From Rhizobiales bacterium dw_265 (lineage in GTDB: Bacteria > Pseudomonadota > Alphaproteobacteria > Micropepsales > Micropepsaceae): 64,000 nucleotides of DNA. Position 1 is the stretch's first letter; the number at the start of each line of letters is the position of its first letter. Shown piece after piece: positions 27,237 through 35,540 of the stretch. A program made the translations under genes and the position numbers. Below the pieces are notes generated by a model, which had not been told where the DNA came from, did not search any database, and worked only from the letters and a program-made list of their open reading frames with translations. The DNA lies in assembly GCA_018449595.1 (NCBI GenBank), contig JAAVUU010000002.1:558001-622000 (forward strand). Direction: 5' to 3'.

Positions 27237-27263
27237 AAACGGCGGCCTTGCGGGCCGCCGTTT
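27237..27263 (-). terminator. Rho-independent terminator after rpsI
   Basis: AAACGGCGGCC (27237-27247) and GGCCGCCGTTT (27253-27263) form a perfect 11-bp stem with a 5-nt loop. On the minus strand the stem ends in a TTTTCGTTTG run, as expected for an intrinsic terminator 23 bp after the rpsI stop. Confidence 0.85.
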
Positions 27264-27285
27264 CCGGAAATCGCTGTCGCGATGT

Positions 27286-27774
27286 TTAGCGCTTGCTGAA
27301 CTGGAACGAACGGCGCGCCTTCGGGCGGCCATACTTCTTGCGTTCCACGGCGCGCGGATCGCGGGTGAGGAAGCCGCCCGGCTTCAGCACCGGCCGCAGG
27401 GTGGGCTCGTAATTGACCAGGGCGCGCGAAATGCCGTGACGCACCGCGCCGGCCTGGCCCGAAAGACCGCCGCCATTGACGGTGACCACCACGTCGAACT
27501 GACCGTCGCGCGCAGCGGCAATAAGCGGCTGGCGCAGGATCATGCGCAGCACCGGACGGGCGAAATAGACGGTTTCGTCGCGGCCGTTGACGGTGATCTT
27601 GCCGGTGCCGGGCTTGATCCAGACGCGGGCGACCGATTCCTTGCGGCGGCCGGTGGCATAGGCGCGGCCCTGGGCGTCGCGCTTGTTGTCGACCTGGGAG
27701 GCGTCGGCGGCATCCGCCGTCTTGGCCTTGATCAGGGTAGATTTGAGCTCGGTGAACTTGTTGTCTTCGGCCAT
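27286..27774 (-). CDS. rpsI: 30S ribosomal protein S9
   Basis: The protein is 162 aa; the S9 core starts at about residue 35 after an extended N-terminus. Signatures are [42 protein letters not shown] and the basic C-terminus [12 protein letters not shown], whose last residues reach the ribosomal P-site tRNA. It lies one base downstream of rplM, in the universal rplM-rpsI order, and is followed by a strong terminator. Confidence 0.98.
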   Translation of the reverse strand: MAEDNKFTELKSTLIKAKTADAADASQVDNKRDAQGRAYATGRRKESVARVWIKPGTGKITVNGRDETVYFARPVLRMILRQPLIAAARDGQFDVVVTVNGGGLSGQAGAVRHGISRALVNYEPTLRPVLKPGGFLTRDPRAVERKKYGRPKARRSFQFSKR

Positions 27775-27775
27775 C

Positions 27776-28252
27776 TTAAGCTGCCTTCGTCTTGTACTGG
27801 GTGTTCTTGGGGTTCATGGCGGCGACGTCGAGCTTCTCGGCCTGCTGCGCCTCATGCGGATGATCGGCGCCGGGATAGACGCGCAGGTTGGACATCTGGC
27901 GGCGGCCGAGCGGTCCGCGCGGCACCATGCGCTCCACGGCCTTTTCCAGAATCCGCTCCGGGAACTTGCCGGCCATGATGGCGGCGGCGCTGCGTTCCTT
28001 GATGCCGCCGATATAGCCGGTGTGGTGGTAGTAGATCTTGTTCTTGAGCTTATTGCCGGTCAGCACGACCTTGGCGGCATTGATGACAATGATATTGTCG
28101 CCGCAATCCATGTGGGGGGTGTAGGTCGGCTTGTGCTTGCCGCGCAGGCGCATGGCGATGATCGAGGCCAGGCGGCCCACGACCAGGCCCTCGGCGTCGA
28201 TCACGACCCACTTCTTTTCGATCTCACTGGCCTTGGCCGAGTAGGTTTTCAT
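27776..28252 (-). CDS. rplM: 50S ribosomal protein L13
   Basis: The protein is 158 aa starting [21 protein letters not shown]13 hallmarks are [54 protein letters not shown] and [23 protein letters not shown]. The 200-bp leader region upstream should contain the promoter of the rplM-rpsI operon and includes an 18-bp perfect palindrome. Confidence 0.98.
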   Translation of the reverse strand: MKTYSAKASEIEKKWVVIDAEGLVVGRLASIIAMRLRGKHKPTYTPHMDCGDNIIVINAAKVVLTGNKLKNKIYYHHTGYIGGIKERSAAAIMAGKFPERILEKAVERMVPRGPLGRRQMSNLRVYPGADHPHEAQQAEKLDVAAMNPKNTQYKTKAA

Positions 28253-28340
28253 CTGTAATGCCCGTAATTTGCCGCGGCTGTGTAGGGAATTGCACCGCTG
28301 CCGTCAATAGAAATGTCGTAATATCAGGTATTTCCGGCAT

Positions 28341-28358
28341 ACGGTATTATAATACCGT
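28341..28358. promoter_or_regulatory. 18-bp perfect palindrome in the rplM / CoA-binding gene divergent region
   Basis: ACGGTATTATAATACCGT equals its own reverse complement. It contains TATTAT/TATAAT on both strands, so it could be a -10 element, an operator, or both. It lies 89 bp upstream of rplM and 94 bp upstream of the CoA-binding gene. Confidence 0.55.
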
Positions 28359-28452
28359 CGTCCGACGTGTAAATGCCGCCCGCCCGCACTACATTTCCCC
28401 ACGCTGACGCTAAAGAGGACCTTGGCGCGTTTCTGGAGAAGAGAGAACCAAA

Positions 28453-28983
28453 TTGGCCGAAGCCGTGCTCCCCGAATATCCCGACCTCCAGATCAAGCAG
28501 ATTCTGCGCAGCGTGAAGACCATTGCCATGGTCGGCGCCAGCGGCAACGAGATCCGGCCGTCCTATTTTGCCATGATGTATCTGCTGAACAAGGGATACC
28601 GGATCATCCCGGTCAATCCCTCCATGGCCGGCAAGGAAATCCTGGGCCAGAAGGTTTATGCCAGCCTCAAGGACGTTCCCGCCCCGGTGGAAATGGTGGA
28701 CATCTTCCGCGAGGCCCAGCACGCCCCCGCCATCGCGCGCGAAACCGTCGCCGAAAAAGACCGGCTTGGCGTCAAGGTGCTGTGGATGCAGCTGGGTGTC
28801 ATCAGCCCCGAGGCCGAGCAGATCGCACGCGACGCTGGCCTGGACGTCATCATGAACCGCTGTCCCAAGATCGAGCATGGCCGCTTCAGCGGCGAGCTGG
28901 GCTGGATGGGCGTGAACCGCAAGATCATCGACAATCGCAAGCCGCTGTTGTTCGGGCGCGGCGGTTCCTTGAAGCACGGCTGA
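28453..28983 (+). CDS. CoA-binding domain protein (YccU-like)
   Basis: The protein is 176 aa from a TTG start at 28453 (TTG GCC GAA), with a purine-rich GAGAAGAGAGAA upstream; no in-frame ATG precedes the conserved domain. It has a Rossmann-like CoA-binding fold with IAMVGASGNEIRPSYFAM at residues about 24-41, NKGYRIIPVNPSMAGKEILG, then VDIFREAQHAPAIA and WMQLGVISPEA. Small proteins of this family bind CoA, but no precise reaction is established. The next gene starts 6 bp after its stop, so they are probably co-transcribed. Confidence 0.88.
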   Translation: MAEAVLPEYPDLQIKQILRSVKTIAMVGASGNEIRPSYFAMMYLLNKGYRIIPVNPSMAGKEILGQKVYASLKDVPAPVEMVDIFREAQHAPAIARETVAEKDRLGVKVLWMQLGVISPEAEQIARDAGLDVIMNRCPKIEHGRFSGELGWMGVNRKIIDNRKPLLFGRGGSLKHG

Positions 28984-28989
28984 TCCCGC

Positions 28990-30297
28990 ATGCGTCTGGC
29001 GGCCGTGTTGCTTGTCGCCCTCGCATGTTCCGCCGCCGGCCGCGTCCCCTACAGCGCCGGCAACGACACCTGCGACGGCTGGCCCCGCGCCCCCATCGGC
29101 ATGGCGCCGGGCCTGTGCGCCGGCATCGTGGTGGCCCCGCCCGGCAATTTCGGCAGCCGCGTGTTGAAGTTCCCGCGCCTGCTGTTGCCCCTGTCCGGCG
29201 GTACCGACTGGCTGGTGACCGACCTGGTGGGCTGGGGCACGCGCAGCGGCAAGGTCGTGCGCCTCACCGCCATCGCGGGCCAGCCCGTGCAGTTGAAGCC
29301 GCTGCTCACCGGCCTCAACATGCCGCACGGATTGGCGCGCGGCCCCGATGGCAAAATCTATGTCGGCGAGATGAGCCGCATCTTCCGCTTCGACCCCGAT
29401 GCCGCCGATCCGCAATCCACCATCGCGCCGGTGGTCACCAATCTGCCCGACAACCGGCTGCATGACGACCGCCATCCCCTGACCTTCTTCATCTTCGACG
29501 GCAATGGCGATCTGCTGGTGGATGTGGGCGCGCCCTCCGACCGGTGCGACAAGGACGGCAAGCCAAACGGCACCAAATTCTGCCTGGAGTCCGAAGCCGG
29601 GGACAAGCGCGCCGTGGTGCGCCGCTATGCTTACCTGGGCGACGGCAAATGGGCCAACGGCTTCACCGTCTTCGCGCGCGGCCTGCGCAACTCGCTGGCG
29701 CTGGTGCGTCATCCGTCAGGCACCTTGCTGCAGGCCGAGAACGGCATGGACTTCGCCGATCCCGGCAGCCCGTTCGAGAAACTGAATGTGTTGCGCGACG
29801 GGGCGCATTACGGCTGGCCCTATTGCTATGACATGGACCAGCCCGCCCCGGCCTGGGCCGCGAGCGGCGCGATGGACTGCGCCTCGTCCGATTACACAAA
29901 GCCGGCGCGGCTATTGCCGCCGCATGCCGCGCCGCTGAGCATGCTGTATTACGACGGCGCGATGTTTCCGCGCCTGCGCGGCCGGCTGCTGATGACATGG
30001 CACGGCTATCAGCCGGCGGGCGCGCGAATCGCCGCCTTCGCGGTGGACCGCCGCGGCATTCCCCTGCTCCAGCCGCATGCGCGCTATGCGGCCTATGCGG
30101 CGGACGGCGAGCCTGTCACAAAAACTTATCCCGGTCCCGCATCCGAGCCGCTGCTGCTGACGCCGGACTGGAACGAGAAAACCGGCTTGCGTCCCAAGGG
30201 TGCGCCGGTCGGCCTGGCGGTGGCCGAGGATGGCGCGATCTGGGTGGCGGAAGACAAGAACGCCACGATCTTGCGCATCGCGCGCGACCGGCCTTAG
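28990..30297 (+). CDS. Secreted PQQ-type sugar dehydrogenase-like beta-propeller protein
   Basis: The protein is 435 aa with a short signal peptide (MRLAAVLLVALACSAAG). The glucose/sorbosone dehydrogenase beta-propeller shows LTGLNMPHGLARGPDGKIYV, DGNGDLLVDVGAPSDRC, ARGLRNSLALVRHPSGTLL, ENGMD and GAPVGLAVAEDGAIWVAEDK. The family oxidises sugars with PQQ in the periplasm, although many members lack known activity. No PQQ synthesis gene is in the window. It sits between the CoA-binding gene (6 bp) and a GST gene (8 bp), likely one transcript. Confidence 0.82.
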   Translation: MRLAAVLLVALACSAAGRVPYSAGNDTCDGWPRAPIGMAPGLCAGIVVAPPGNFGSRVLKFPRLLLPLSGGTDWLVTDLVGWGTRSGKVVRLTAIAGQPVQLKPLLTGLNMPHGLARGPDGKIYVGEMSRIFRFDPDAADPQSTIAPVVTNLPDNRLHDDRHPLTFFIFDGNGDLLVDVGAPSDRCDKDGKPNGTKFCLESEAGDKRAVVRRYAYLGDGKWANGFTVFARGLRNSLALVRHPSGTLLQAENGMDFADPGSPFEKLNVLRDGAHYGWPYCYDMDQPAPAWAASGAMDCASSDYTKPARLLPPHAAPLSMLYYDGAMFPRLRGRLLMTWHGYQPAGARIAAFAVDRRGIPLLQPHARYAAYAADGEPVTKTYPGPASEPLLLTPDWNEKTGLRPKGAPVGLAVAEDGAIWVAEDKNATILRIARDRP

Positions 30298-30305
30298 ATG
30301 CGCGC

Positions 30306-30917
30306 ATGTCCCTCGACAATGCGGCAATGACGATCTACGGCGACTCCATCTCGGGCAATTGCCTGAAGGTGAAGTTCGTCGCCGACCGCCGCGGCATTCC
30401 CTACAACTGGATCGAAACCAGCGTGTTGAAGGCCGAGACCCGCACCCCGGAATTCCTGGCGCTGAATCCGGCCGGCCAGGTGCCGCTGGCGACCTTCGCC
30501 GATGGCGGCGTGCTGGCCCAGTCCAACGCCATCATGCTGCATCTGGCGCATGGCACCGACCTGATCCCGCACGATGCCTATGAACGCGCGCTGATGTTCC
30601 AGTGGCTGTTCTGGGAACAGTATAGCCACGAGCCCGCCCTCGCGGTGCTGCGCTTCCAGAAACTCTACCTGGGCAAATCCGACAGCGAGATCGATCCCAA
30701 TCTGCGGCCGCGCTGCCTGCGGGTGCTGACCCTGATGGACGAGCATCTGGCGGGCAAAAGCCATTTTGTCGCCGGCCGCCTGACCCTGGCCGATATCGCG
30801 CTGGTCGCCTATACCCGCTTCGCGCATGACGCCGGGCTCGACCTGGCGGACTATCCCAATGTGCAAGCCTGGGTGCGCCGCGTCGAAGACGAACTGAAGA
30901 TAGAACACGCCAACTAG
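30306..30917 (+). CDS. Glutathione S-transferase family protein
   Basis: The protein is 203 aa from the ATG at 30306; another ATG at 30327 (MTIYGDSISGNCLKVKF) begins directly at the thioredoxin-fold domain and may be the true start. The N-terminal domain contains SGNCLKVKFVADRRGIPY and the cis-Pro segment NPAGQVPLATF. QSNAIMLHLA follows, and the helical C-terminal domain has the N-capping region GRLTLADIALVAYTRFAH. It probably conjugates glutathione to electrophiles or isomerises small compounds; the substrate is unknown. Confidence 0.9.
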   Translation: MSLDNAAMTIYGDSISGNCLKVKFVADRRGIPYNWIETSVLKAETRTPEFLALNPAGQVPLATFADGGVLAQSNAIMLHLAHGTDLIPHDAYERALMFQWLFWEQYSHEPALAVLRFQKLYLGKSDSEIDPNLRPRCLRVLTLMDEHLAGKSHFVAGRLTLADIALVAYTRFAHDAGLDLADYPNVQAWVRRVEDELKIEHAN

Positions 30918-30962
30918 GAGCGTCGGCGAGAGCCGGAGCGACCACAAATAAGGGAGCCGCCA

Positions 30963-32231
30963 ATGGCTGATTATGGATTCAACACGCTGGCCGTGCATGC
31001 CGGGGCCCAGCCCGATCCCGCCACCGGGGCGCGGGCGACGCCGATCTACCAGACCACGGCCTTCGTGTTCGAGGATGCCGACCATGCCGCGGCTTTGTTC
31101 AACCTGCAGATCTTCGGCAACATCTATTCGCGCATCATGAATCCCACCAATGCGGTGCTGGAGGAGCGGGTGGCGGCGCTGGAAAACGGCCGCGCCGGTC
31201 TGTCCTGCGCGTCGGGCCATGCGGCGCAACTGCTGGTGATGCACACCCTGATGGCGCCGGGCGCCAATATCGTGGCGGCGCGCCAGTTGTATGGCGGTTC
31301 GGTCAACCAGTTCAGCCAGGGCTTCGCCAAATTCGACTGGCATGTGAAATGGGCCGACACCACCGACCCCGACAGCTTCAAGGGCCTGATCGATGAGAAC
31401 ACCAAGTGCCTCTATGCCGAAAGCATCGCCAATCCCGGCGGACTGATCACCGACATCGAGGCGCTGGCCAAGATCGCCCATGACGCCGGCGTGCCGCTGG
31501 TCATAGACAACACTCTCGCCACGCCCTACCTCATCAAGCCGATCGATTACGGTGCCGATATCGTGATCCATTCCGCCACCAAGTTCCTGGGCGGGCACGG
31601 CAACTCGATGGCGGGCGTGATCGTGGACGGCGGCAAGTTCGATTGGGGCAGCGGCAAGTTCCCCTCGATCAGCGAGCCCAATCCCTCCTATCATGGCATG
31701 AAGATGTGGGAGACCTTCGGCGACATGGCCTTTGCCATCACCACCCGCGTACTTGGCTTGCGCGACCTGGGGCCGTCGCTGTCGCCGATGAATGCCTTCC
31801 TGGTGCTGACCGGGATCGAGACCCTGCCCCTGCGGGTGCAACGCCACAGCGACAATGCCCTGGCGGTGGCGAAATGGCTGAAGGCCAACGACAAGGTCGA
31901 CTGGGTCAATTATGCCGGCCTGCCGGAAAATCCGTCTTACGCCCTGCACCGGAAATACTGCCCCAAGGGCGCGGGCAGTGTGTTTACCTTCGGGCTGAAG
32001 GGCGGCTATGAGGCGGGCATCAAGCTGGTCAACAGCGTCAAGCTGTTCAGCCATCTGGCCAATATCGGCGACACCCGCAGCCTAATCATCCATCCCGCTT
32101 CCACCACCCATCGCCAACTGTCGGACGAAGACCGGGCGAAAGCGGGCGCGGGCAATGACGTGGTGCGATTGAGCATCGGTATCGAGGATACCGCCGACAT
32201 CATCGCCGACCTGGAACAGGCTTTGGCTTAA
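30963..32231 (+). CDS. metY: O-acetylhomoserine aminocarboxypropyltransferase (sulfhydrylase)
   Basis: The protein is 422 aa starting MADYGFNTLAVHAGAQPDPA, with GGGAG eight bases upstream. It is a Cys/Met-metabolism PLP enzyme that makes homocysteine from O-acetylhomoserine and sulfide. Motifs: IYQTTAFVF, NIYSRIMNPT, the PLP lysine in HSATKFLGGHGNSM, and LIIHPASTTHRQLS. Length (~420 aa) and the NIYSRI form favour MetY over MetB/MetC. The 45-bp leader shows no SAM riboswitch. The gene is followed by a palindromic repeat. Confidence 0.9.
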   Translation: MADYGFNTLAVHAGAQPDPATGARATPIYQTTAFVFEDADHAAALFNLQIFGNIYSRIMNPTNAVLEERVAALENGRAGLSCASGHAAQLLVMHTLMAPGANIVAARQLYGGSVNQFSQGFAKFDWHVKWADTTDPDSFKGLIDENTKCLYAESIANPGGLITDIEALAKIAHDAGVPLVIDNTLATPYLIKPIDYGADIVIHSATKFLGGHGNSMAGVIVDGGKFDWGSGKFPSISEPNPSYHGMKMWETFGDMAFAITTRVLGLRDLGPSLSPMNAFLVLTGIETLPLRVQRHSDNALAVAKWLKANDKVDWVNYAGLPENPSYALHRKYCPKGAGSVFTFGLKGGYEAGIKLVNSVKLFSHLANIGDTRSLIIHPASTTHRQLSDEDRAKAGAGNDVVRLSIGIEDTADIIADLEQALA

Positions 32232-32238
32232 TCATTCT

Positions 32239-32347
32239 GTCATGGCCCGTCGCTACGCGCTGGACGCGCTAGCGACTGCCCGGGCCATCCAGGGCAACCA
32301 GCACCGAGTTTGCAACCCTGGATGGCCCACGTGAAGTGGGCCATGAC
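32239..32347. repeat. Palindromic intergenic repeat, family I copy 2
   Basis: The outer arms GTCATGGCCC (32239-32248) and GGGCCATGAC (32338-32347) match those of the copy at 23044-23118. The inner arms GGGCCATCCAGGG (32282-32294) and CCCTGGATGGCCC (32316-32328) are perfect complements. It carries an extra insert (GTCGCTACGCG...AGCGACTG) compared with copy 1. It lies between convergent metY and ctaA. Confidence 0.85.
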
Positions 32348-32349
32348 AC

Positions 32350-33381
32350 TCAGGCGTTTAACCGCCGCAACTCAAACGCATGCCAGACCGCGGCGCAGAG
32401 CAGCAGCGCCGCCGTGACCTGGTGCGCAGCGGCGAGCAATTCCGGCGCCTGCAGCAGCAGCGTGCTGATGCCCAGGAAAATCTGGAACACGGTGATCGCC
32501 GTCACCGCCTTGGCGCTTTTCTTGGCAAGGCCCGTTAGCCTGATGCCGCGCGCATAGATGAAGGCCGCGAAACCGGCGACGATATAGGCCCCGATGCGAT
32601 GATCGAATTGTGCCAGTCCGTCATTCTCGAAAAAGTTGATCCACCAGGGCGCTGCGAAGAACGGCGCTTCGGGAAAGACATGCCCGTTCATGTCGGGCCA
32701 GGTGTTGTAGACCAGCCCGGCATGCAGCCCCGCCACCAGCGCCCCCAGCAGCATCTGCAGATAGACCAGCGCCGCAAAGGCAAAGCCGCGCCTCGCATCC
32801 CCTTTGCCCTGACCATCCCTTAGATATTCCAGCGCGATCCACAATATCGCCACCAGCAGCAGCAGCGCCGCGCCCAGATGGATCGCCAGCCGGTACTGGC
32901 TGACGCTGGTGCGTTCCTCAAAGCCGCTGCTGACCATCCACCAGCCGATGAACCCTTGCAGCCCGCCCAGCAGGAACAGCAACAGCATGCGCGGCCATTC
33001 CGTGCGCCTGACCGCCCCCACCCAGGCGAACCATAGGAACGGCACGAAAAACACCACGCCCAGCAATCGCCCCACCAGCCGATGCGACCATTCCCACCAG
33101 AAGATGCCCTTGAAGGCCTCCAGGCTCATGCCCTGGTGCTCGACCTTGTACTGGGCGATCTGCTGGTACTTGCGGAAGACGTCCTGCCACTGCGCGCCGT
33201 TCAGGGGCGGCAGCGCCCCCATGATCGGGTTCCATTCCATGATGGAGAGGCCCGAGCCGGTCAGCCGCGTCAGCCCGCCGATGGTGACCATGCCCAGGAT
33301 CACCAGCGCCACGGCCAGCAGCCAGACACCCACCGCCTTGCGGCTTTTCCAGAAGTTTTCGGCGACAGTGTTTTTTGGCAT
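32350..33381 (-). CDS. ctaA: Haem A synthase (COX15/CtaA)
   Basis: The protein is 343 aa with eight predicted membrane helices. It oxidises haem O to haem A for cytochrome aa3 oxidase. Typical motifs are TIGGLTRLTGSGLSIMEWNP, the histidine helix FWWEWSHRLVGRLLG, YRLAIHLGAALLL, QMLLGALVAGLHAGLVYNTWPDMNG, FDHRIGAYIVAG and the final histidine in LAAAHQVTAALLL. Length fits the alphaproteobacterial COX15 type. It is divergent from a DUF2842 gene and convergent with metY. Confidence 0.96.
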   Translation of the reverse strand: MPKNTVAENFWKSRKAVGVWLLAVALVILGMVTIGGLTRLTGSGLSIMEWNPIMGALPPLNGAQWQDVFRKYQQIAQYKVEHQGMSLEAFKGIFWWEWSHRLVGRLLGVVFFVPFLWFAWVGAVRRTEWPRMLLLFLLGGLQGFIGWWMVSSGFEERTSVSQYRLAIHLGAALLLLVAILWIALEYLRDGQGKGDARRGFAFAALVYLQMLLGALVAGLHAGLVYNTWPDMNGHVFPEAPFFAAPWWINFFENDGLAQFDHRIGAYIVAGFAAFIYARGIRLTGLAKKSAKAVTAITVFQIFLGISTLLLQAPELLAAAHQVTAALLLCAAVWHAFELRRLNA

Positions 33382-33427
33382 CCCGGCTTCTGATACCGTT
33401 CCGCCCTGCAGCCGTCAAAGAAGCAAG

Positions 33428-33643
33428 ATGTCCCGCCGCACCAAGACCCTGATCGCCGCCATTGTGATCGTTTTCTTCTGGCTGCCTTTCTATGCCCTGT
33501 TCATCATGGGCCTGGCGCGGCATGTGCTGCCGGGCGCGCCCTGGTATGTCGCCCTGCTCTATTACGCCCTGGCCGGCACCCTGTGGATCGTGCCCATCGG
33601 TCTTTCCCTGCCCTGGATGCACCGCGAACCCGCGCCGAAATGA
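33428..33643 (+). CDS. DUF2842 family small membrane protein
   Basis: The protein is 71 aa starting MSRRTKTLIAAIVIVFFWLP at 33428. Two hydrophobic helices (about residues 8-27 and 40-60) flank GLARHVLPGAPWYVALLYYA, and the end GTLWIVPIGLSLPWMHRE is the family's conserved C-terminus. The function is unknown. The stop overlaps the following acetyltransferase start (ATGA). It is divergent from ctaA, a common alphaproteobacterial neighbour. Confidence 0.85.
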   Translation: MSRRTKTLIAAIVIVFFWLPFYALFIMGLARHVLPGAPWYVALLYYALAGTLWIVPIGLSLPWMHREPAPK

Positions 33644-33903
33644 GAGACAACACAGAGGCAAGCCGTTTCGAACTGGAAGAGAACGGCCGCCTGGCCTGGG
33701 CCGAATATCGCATCCGCGACGGCCGATACATCATCTCCCATGTCGAGGCCGACCTGCCCCTGCGCGGCACCGGCGCCGCCGGGCGGCTGATGCAGCAGAT
33801 CGTGGATCATGCCCGCACCAACCAACTGGTGATCGTGCCGCGCTGTTCCTATGCGCGGGCCTGGTTCGAGCGCCACCCCGAAACCGAAGACGTGCTGGAT
33901 TGA
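33640..33903 (+). CDS. Small GNAT-like N-acetyltransferase (YjdJ type)
   Basis: The protein is 87 aa starting MRDNTEASRFELEENGRLAW. It is a minimal one-domain acetyltransferase (Acetyltransf_CG-like): YISHVEADLPLRGTGAAGRLMQ corresponds to the acetyl-CoA-binding turn (normally V-P-x-x-R-G-x-G), and VIVPRCSYARAWFERHPE is the conserved end with the cysteine. The substrate is unknown. It is coupled to the DUF2842 gene. Confidence 0.85.
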   Translation: MRDNTEASRFELEENGRLAWAEYRIRDGRYIISHVEADLPLRGTGAAGRLMQQIVDHARTNQLVIVPRCSYARAWFERHPETEDVLD

Positions 33904-33979
33904 AGCTACGTCATGTCGCATGTGCGACAGGTCCGTGAACGGATCGAATGCCCATGCACAAAACGCAGGGGTGATTTGC

Positions 33980-35503
33980 ATGTGGCGGGTGAAGTCTCTT
34001 GATGCCGTCCTGGCGACGGCGGAGAAGAAATCGCTTCATCGCTCGCTCGGCCCCATCCAGCTGACCCTGTTGGGCATCGGCGGCGTCATCGGCACCGGCA
34101 TCTTCGTGCTGACGGCGGAGGCGGCGCAGAAGGCCGGCCCCGGCATGATGATGTCCTTTGTCATCGCCGGCGCGGTCAGCGCCGTGGCGGCGCTGTGCTA
34201 TGCCGAACTGGCCTCGATGGTGCCGGTGTCGGGCTCGGCCTACACCTATTCCTACGCCGTGCTGGGCGAGCTGGTGGCCTGGCTGGTCGGCTGGGCCCTG
34301 ATCCTGGAATATGCCGTGGCCGCCAGCGCCGTGGCGGTAGGCTGGTCGGGCTACATCGTCGGCCTGCTGGCGCACCTGCCCCACCCCATCGTCGTTCCGG
34401 CGGCGCTGGCGGCGGGGCCCTATGCGGGGGGTGTGTTCAACCTGCTGGCGGTGTTCATCTCCATGGTGATTACGGTGCTGCTGGTGATCGGCACCAAGGA
34501 AAGCGCCAACGTCAATGCCGTGCTGGTGGCGATCAAGCTGGTGGCGCTGGCCGCCTTCGTCGCGCTGGCGGTCCCGGCGATTCATATGCAGAACTTCCAT
34601 CCCTTCACGCCCAATGGCTGGGGCACGGTGGGGGTGGTCGGCGCGGCCTCGTCCATCTTCTTCGCCTATGTCGGTTTCGACGCGGTTTCGACGGCGGCGG
34701 AGGAAACCCGCAATCCCCAGCGCAACCTGCCCATCGGGCTGATCGGCAGCCTGGCCATCTGCACCGTGATCTATCTGCTGGTGGCGGCGGGGGCGATCGG
34801 GTCCTATGGCGCCCAGCCGGTGTTCGGCCCGCATGGCGAGCAGCTGGAGCCCGGCTCCATGGCGCTGGCGGCGCAATGCTCCAGCCTGGCGGTCGAGCCG
34901 CTGGTCTGCAGCAAGGAGGCGCTGGCCCATGTGCTGCGCTCCATCAACCATCCGCTGGTCGGCAACCTCCTGGGCCTGGCGGCCGGGATCGCGCTGCCCA
35001 CCGTCATCCTGATGATGATGTTCGGCCAGACCCGCATCTTCTTCGTGATGTCGCGCGACGGGCTGTTGCCCGAAGTGCTGAGCCGGGTGCATCCGCGCTT
35101 CAGGACACCGCATGTGGTGACCTGGATCACCGGCGTGGCGGTGGCCTTCGCCGCCGCCTTCCTGCCGGTGGGGCAACTGGCAGATATTTCCAACTCCGGA
35201 ACGCTGTTTGCCTTTGCGGTGGTCTCCATCGCGGTGCTGGTGCTGCGCCATACCGCGCCCGATCGCGCCCGGCCCTTCCGCACCCCGTGGATCTGGTTCT
35301 TCGCGCCGCTGTCGGCGCTGGGCTGCCTGGTGCTGTTCTTCTTCCTGCCCACCCCGGCCATGATCCTGTTCCCGGTCTGGTCGGCGATCGGACTGCTGTT
35401 CTACTTCGCCTATGGCTATCGCAAGAGCCATGTCGGGCGCGGCCTGATGGAAGTGCCGGAACTGCAGCCGGATGCGCCGCGCGGCCCCATTACCGGCGAT
35501 TAG
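33980..35503 (+). CDS. APC-family amino-acid permease
   Basis: The protein is 507 aa starting MWRVKSLDAVLATAEKKSLH at 33980, with AGGGGTGA upstream. Twelve to fourteen hydrophobic segments are present. The first helix contains GIGGVIGTGIFVLTAEAA, the substrate-binding unwound segment of the family, and the sixth contains FFAYVGFDAVSTAAEET. The order and EETRNPQRNLP loop match the cationic-amino-acid (CAT) branch. The cargo cannot be fixed. A small GTCGCA/TGCGAC hairpin lies in the 76-bp upstream gap. Confidence 0.92.
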   Translation: MWRVKSLDAVLATAEKKSLHRSLGPIQLTLLGIGGVIGTGIFVLTAEAAQKAGPGMMMSFVIAGAVSAVAALCYAELASMVPVSGSAYTYSYAVLGELVAWLVGWALILEYAVAASAVAVGWSGYIVGLLAHLPHPIVVPAALAAGPYAGGVFNLLAVFISMVITVLLVIGTKESANVNAVLVAIKLVALAAFVALAVPAIHMQNFHPFTPNGWGTVGVVGAASSIFFAYVGFDAVSTAAEETRNPQRNLPIGLIGSLAICTVIYLLVAAGAIGSYGAQPVFGPHGEQLEPGSMALAAQCSSLAVEPLVCSKEALAHVLRSINHPLVGNLLGLAAGIALPTVILMMMFGQTRIFFVMSRDGLLPEVLSRVHPRFRTPHVVTWITGVAVAFAAAFLPVGQLADISNSGTLFAFAVVSIAVLVLRHTAPDRARPFRTPWIWFFAPLSALGCLVLFFFLPTPAMILFPVWSAIGLLFYFAYGYRKSHVGRGLMEVPELQPDAPRGPITGD

Positions 35504-35540
35504 CGTTTCGGCGGGATCGCCGCAAACAGAATACGCACGA

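Noticed and set aside
30918-30962. Possible SAM riboswitch in front of metY
   Set aside because: The leader is only 45 bp and shows no pseudoknot pattern of the SAM-II class.
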